From contig NZ_BAUC01000035.1 of NCBI RefSeq assembly GCF_000474215.1, forward strand, positions 1 to 63,964: DNA of 63,964 nucleotides, given 5' to 3'. The DNA is from Edwardsiella hoshinae NBRC 105699 = ATCC 33379. GTDB lineage: Bacteria; Pseudomonadota; Gammaproteobacteria; Enterobacterales; Enterobacteriaceae. The notes under the pieces are model-generated. The model saw only the letters and a list, made by a program, of their open reading frames with translations, searched no databases and had not been told where the DNA came from. The number at the start of each line of letters is the position of its first letter. Position 1 is the first letter of the stretch. This document shows, piece by piece, positions 63,924 to 63,964 of the stretch. Made by a program: the position numbers and the translations under genes.

Positions 63924-63964
63924 TCGCCTCCGTGGTTACGTTACTCCATAGTAACGCAACGGTA

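Overview
The window is enterobacterial chromosome, mostly conserved housekeeping genes. Nearly every protein can be placed by recalled similarity to an Escherichia coli K-12 protein, but gene order and several insertions differ from E. coli. The moderately high G+C, a Vibrio-type nucleoside transporter in the deo neighbourhood and an AssT/DsbL/DsbI cluster suggest a non-Escherichia enteric. Edwardsiella (Hafniaceae) is my best guess. This is inference, since no database was searched.

Layout. 1-3.4 kb: radA and serB (minus), with smp divergent from serB. 3.4-8.4 kb: rnpB (RNase P RNA), rsmI, then lpoA-yraN-diaA-dolP (outer-membrane and replication factors). 8.4-13.5 kb: mtgA, elbB, the sRNA gene arcZ tail-to-tail with arcB, and yhcC. 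14.2-20.1 kb: gltBD (glutamate synthase) behind a 692-bp regulatory gap. 20.1-24.8 kb: an accessory module, a LysR-type regulator divergent from assT-dsbL-dsbI (periplasmic arylsulfate sulfotransferase with its own disulfide-forming pair). 24.8-27.0 kb: nanE-nanK-nanQ (late sialic acid/ManNAc catabolism) behind a palindromic operator-like region. 27.1-34.1 kb: sspAB, rplM-rpsI, zapE, zapG, degQ, degS.

34.2-47.5 kb: envelope biogenesis and nitrogen control: murA, ibaG, mlaFEDCB (phospholipid transport), yrbG, kdsD-kdsC-lptC-lptA-lptB (Kdo and LPS export), rpoN, hpf, ptsN, rapZ, npr. 47.6-49.0 kb: rnk, and a minus-strand pair for cytochrome b562 and a b561-type membrane cytochrome. 49.2-57.7 kb: a nucleoside block with deoCABD (minus), divergent yjjI-yjjW (a glycyl radical enzyme of unknown function and its activase) and a CNT-family nucleoside transporter; CRP-type sites lie in front of deoC/yjjI and of the transporter. 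57.9-63.8 kb: yjjV, yjjU, prfC, rimI, holD (minus) and rsmC (plus). The right edge ends in a stable-RNA-type promoter whose product lies outside the window.

No insertion sequence, prophage, CRISPR array, rRNA or complete tRNA gene was seen. The most interesting parts are the AssT/DsbL/DsbI/LysR module, the unusual nan control region, the uncharacterised YjjI/YjjW radical system beside the deoxynucleoside genes, and the apparent placement of a roughly 45-kb block (E. coli 70-72 min genes) between deoD and smp.
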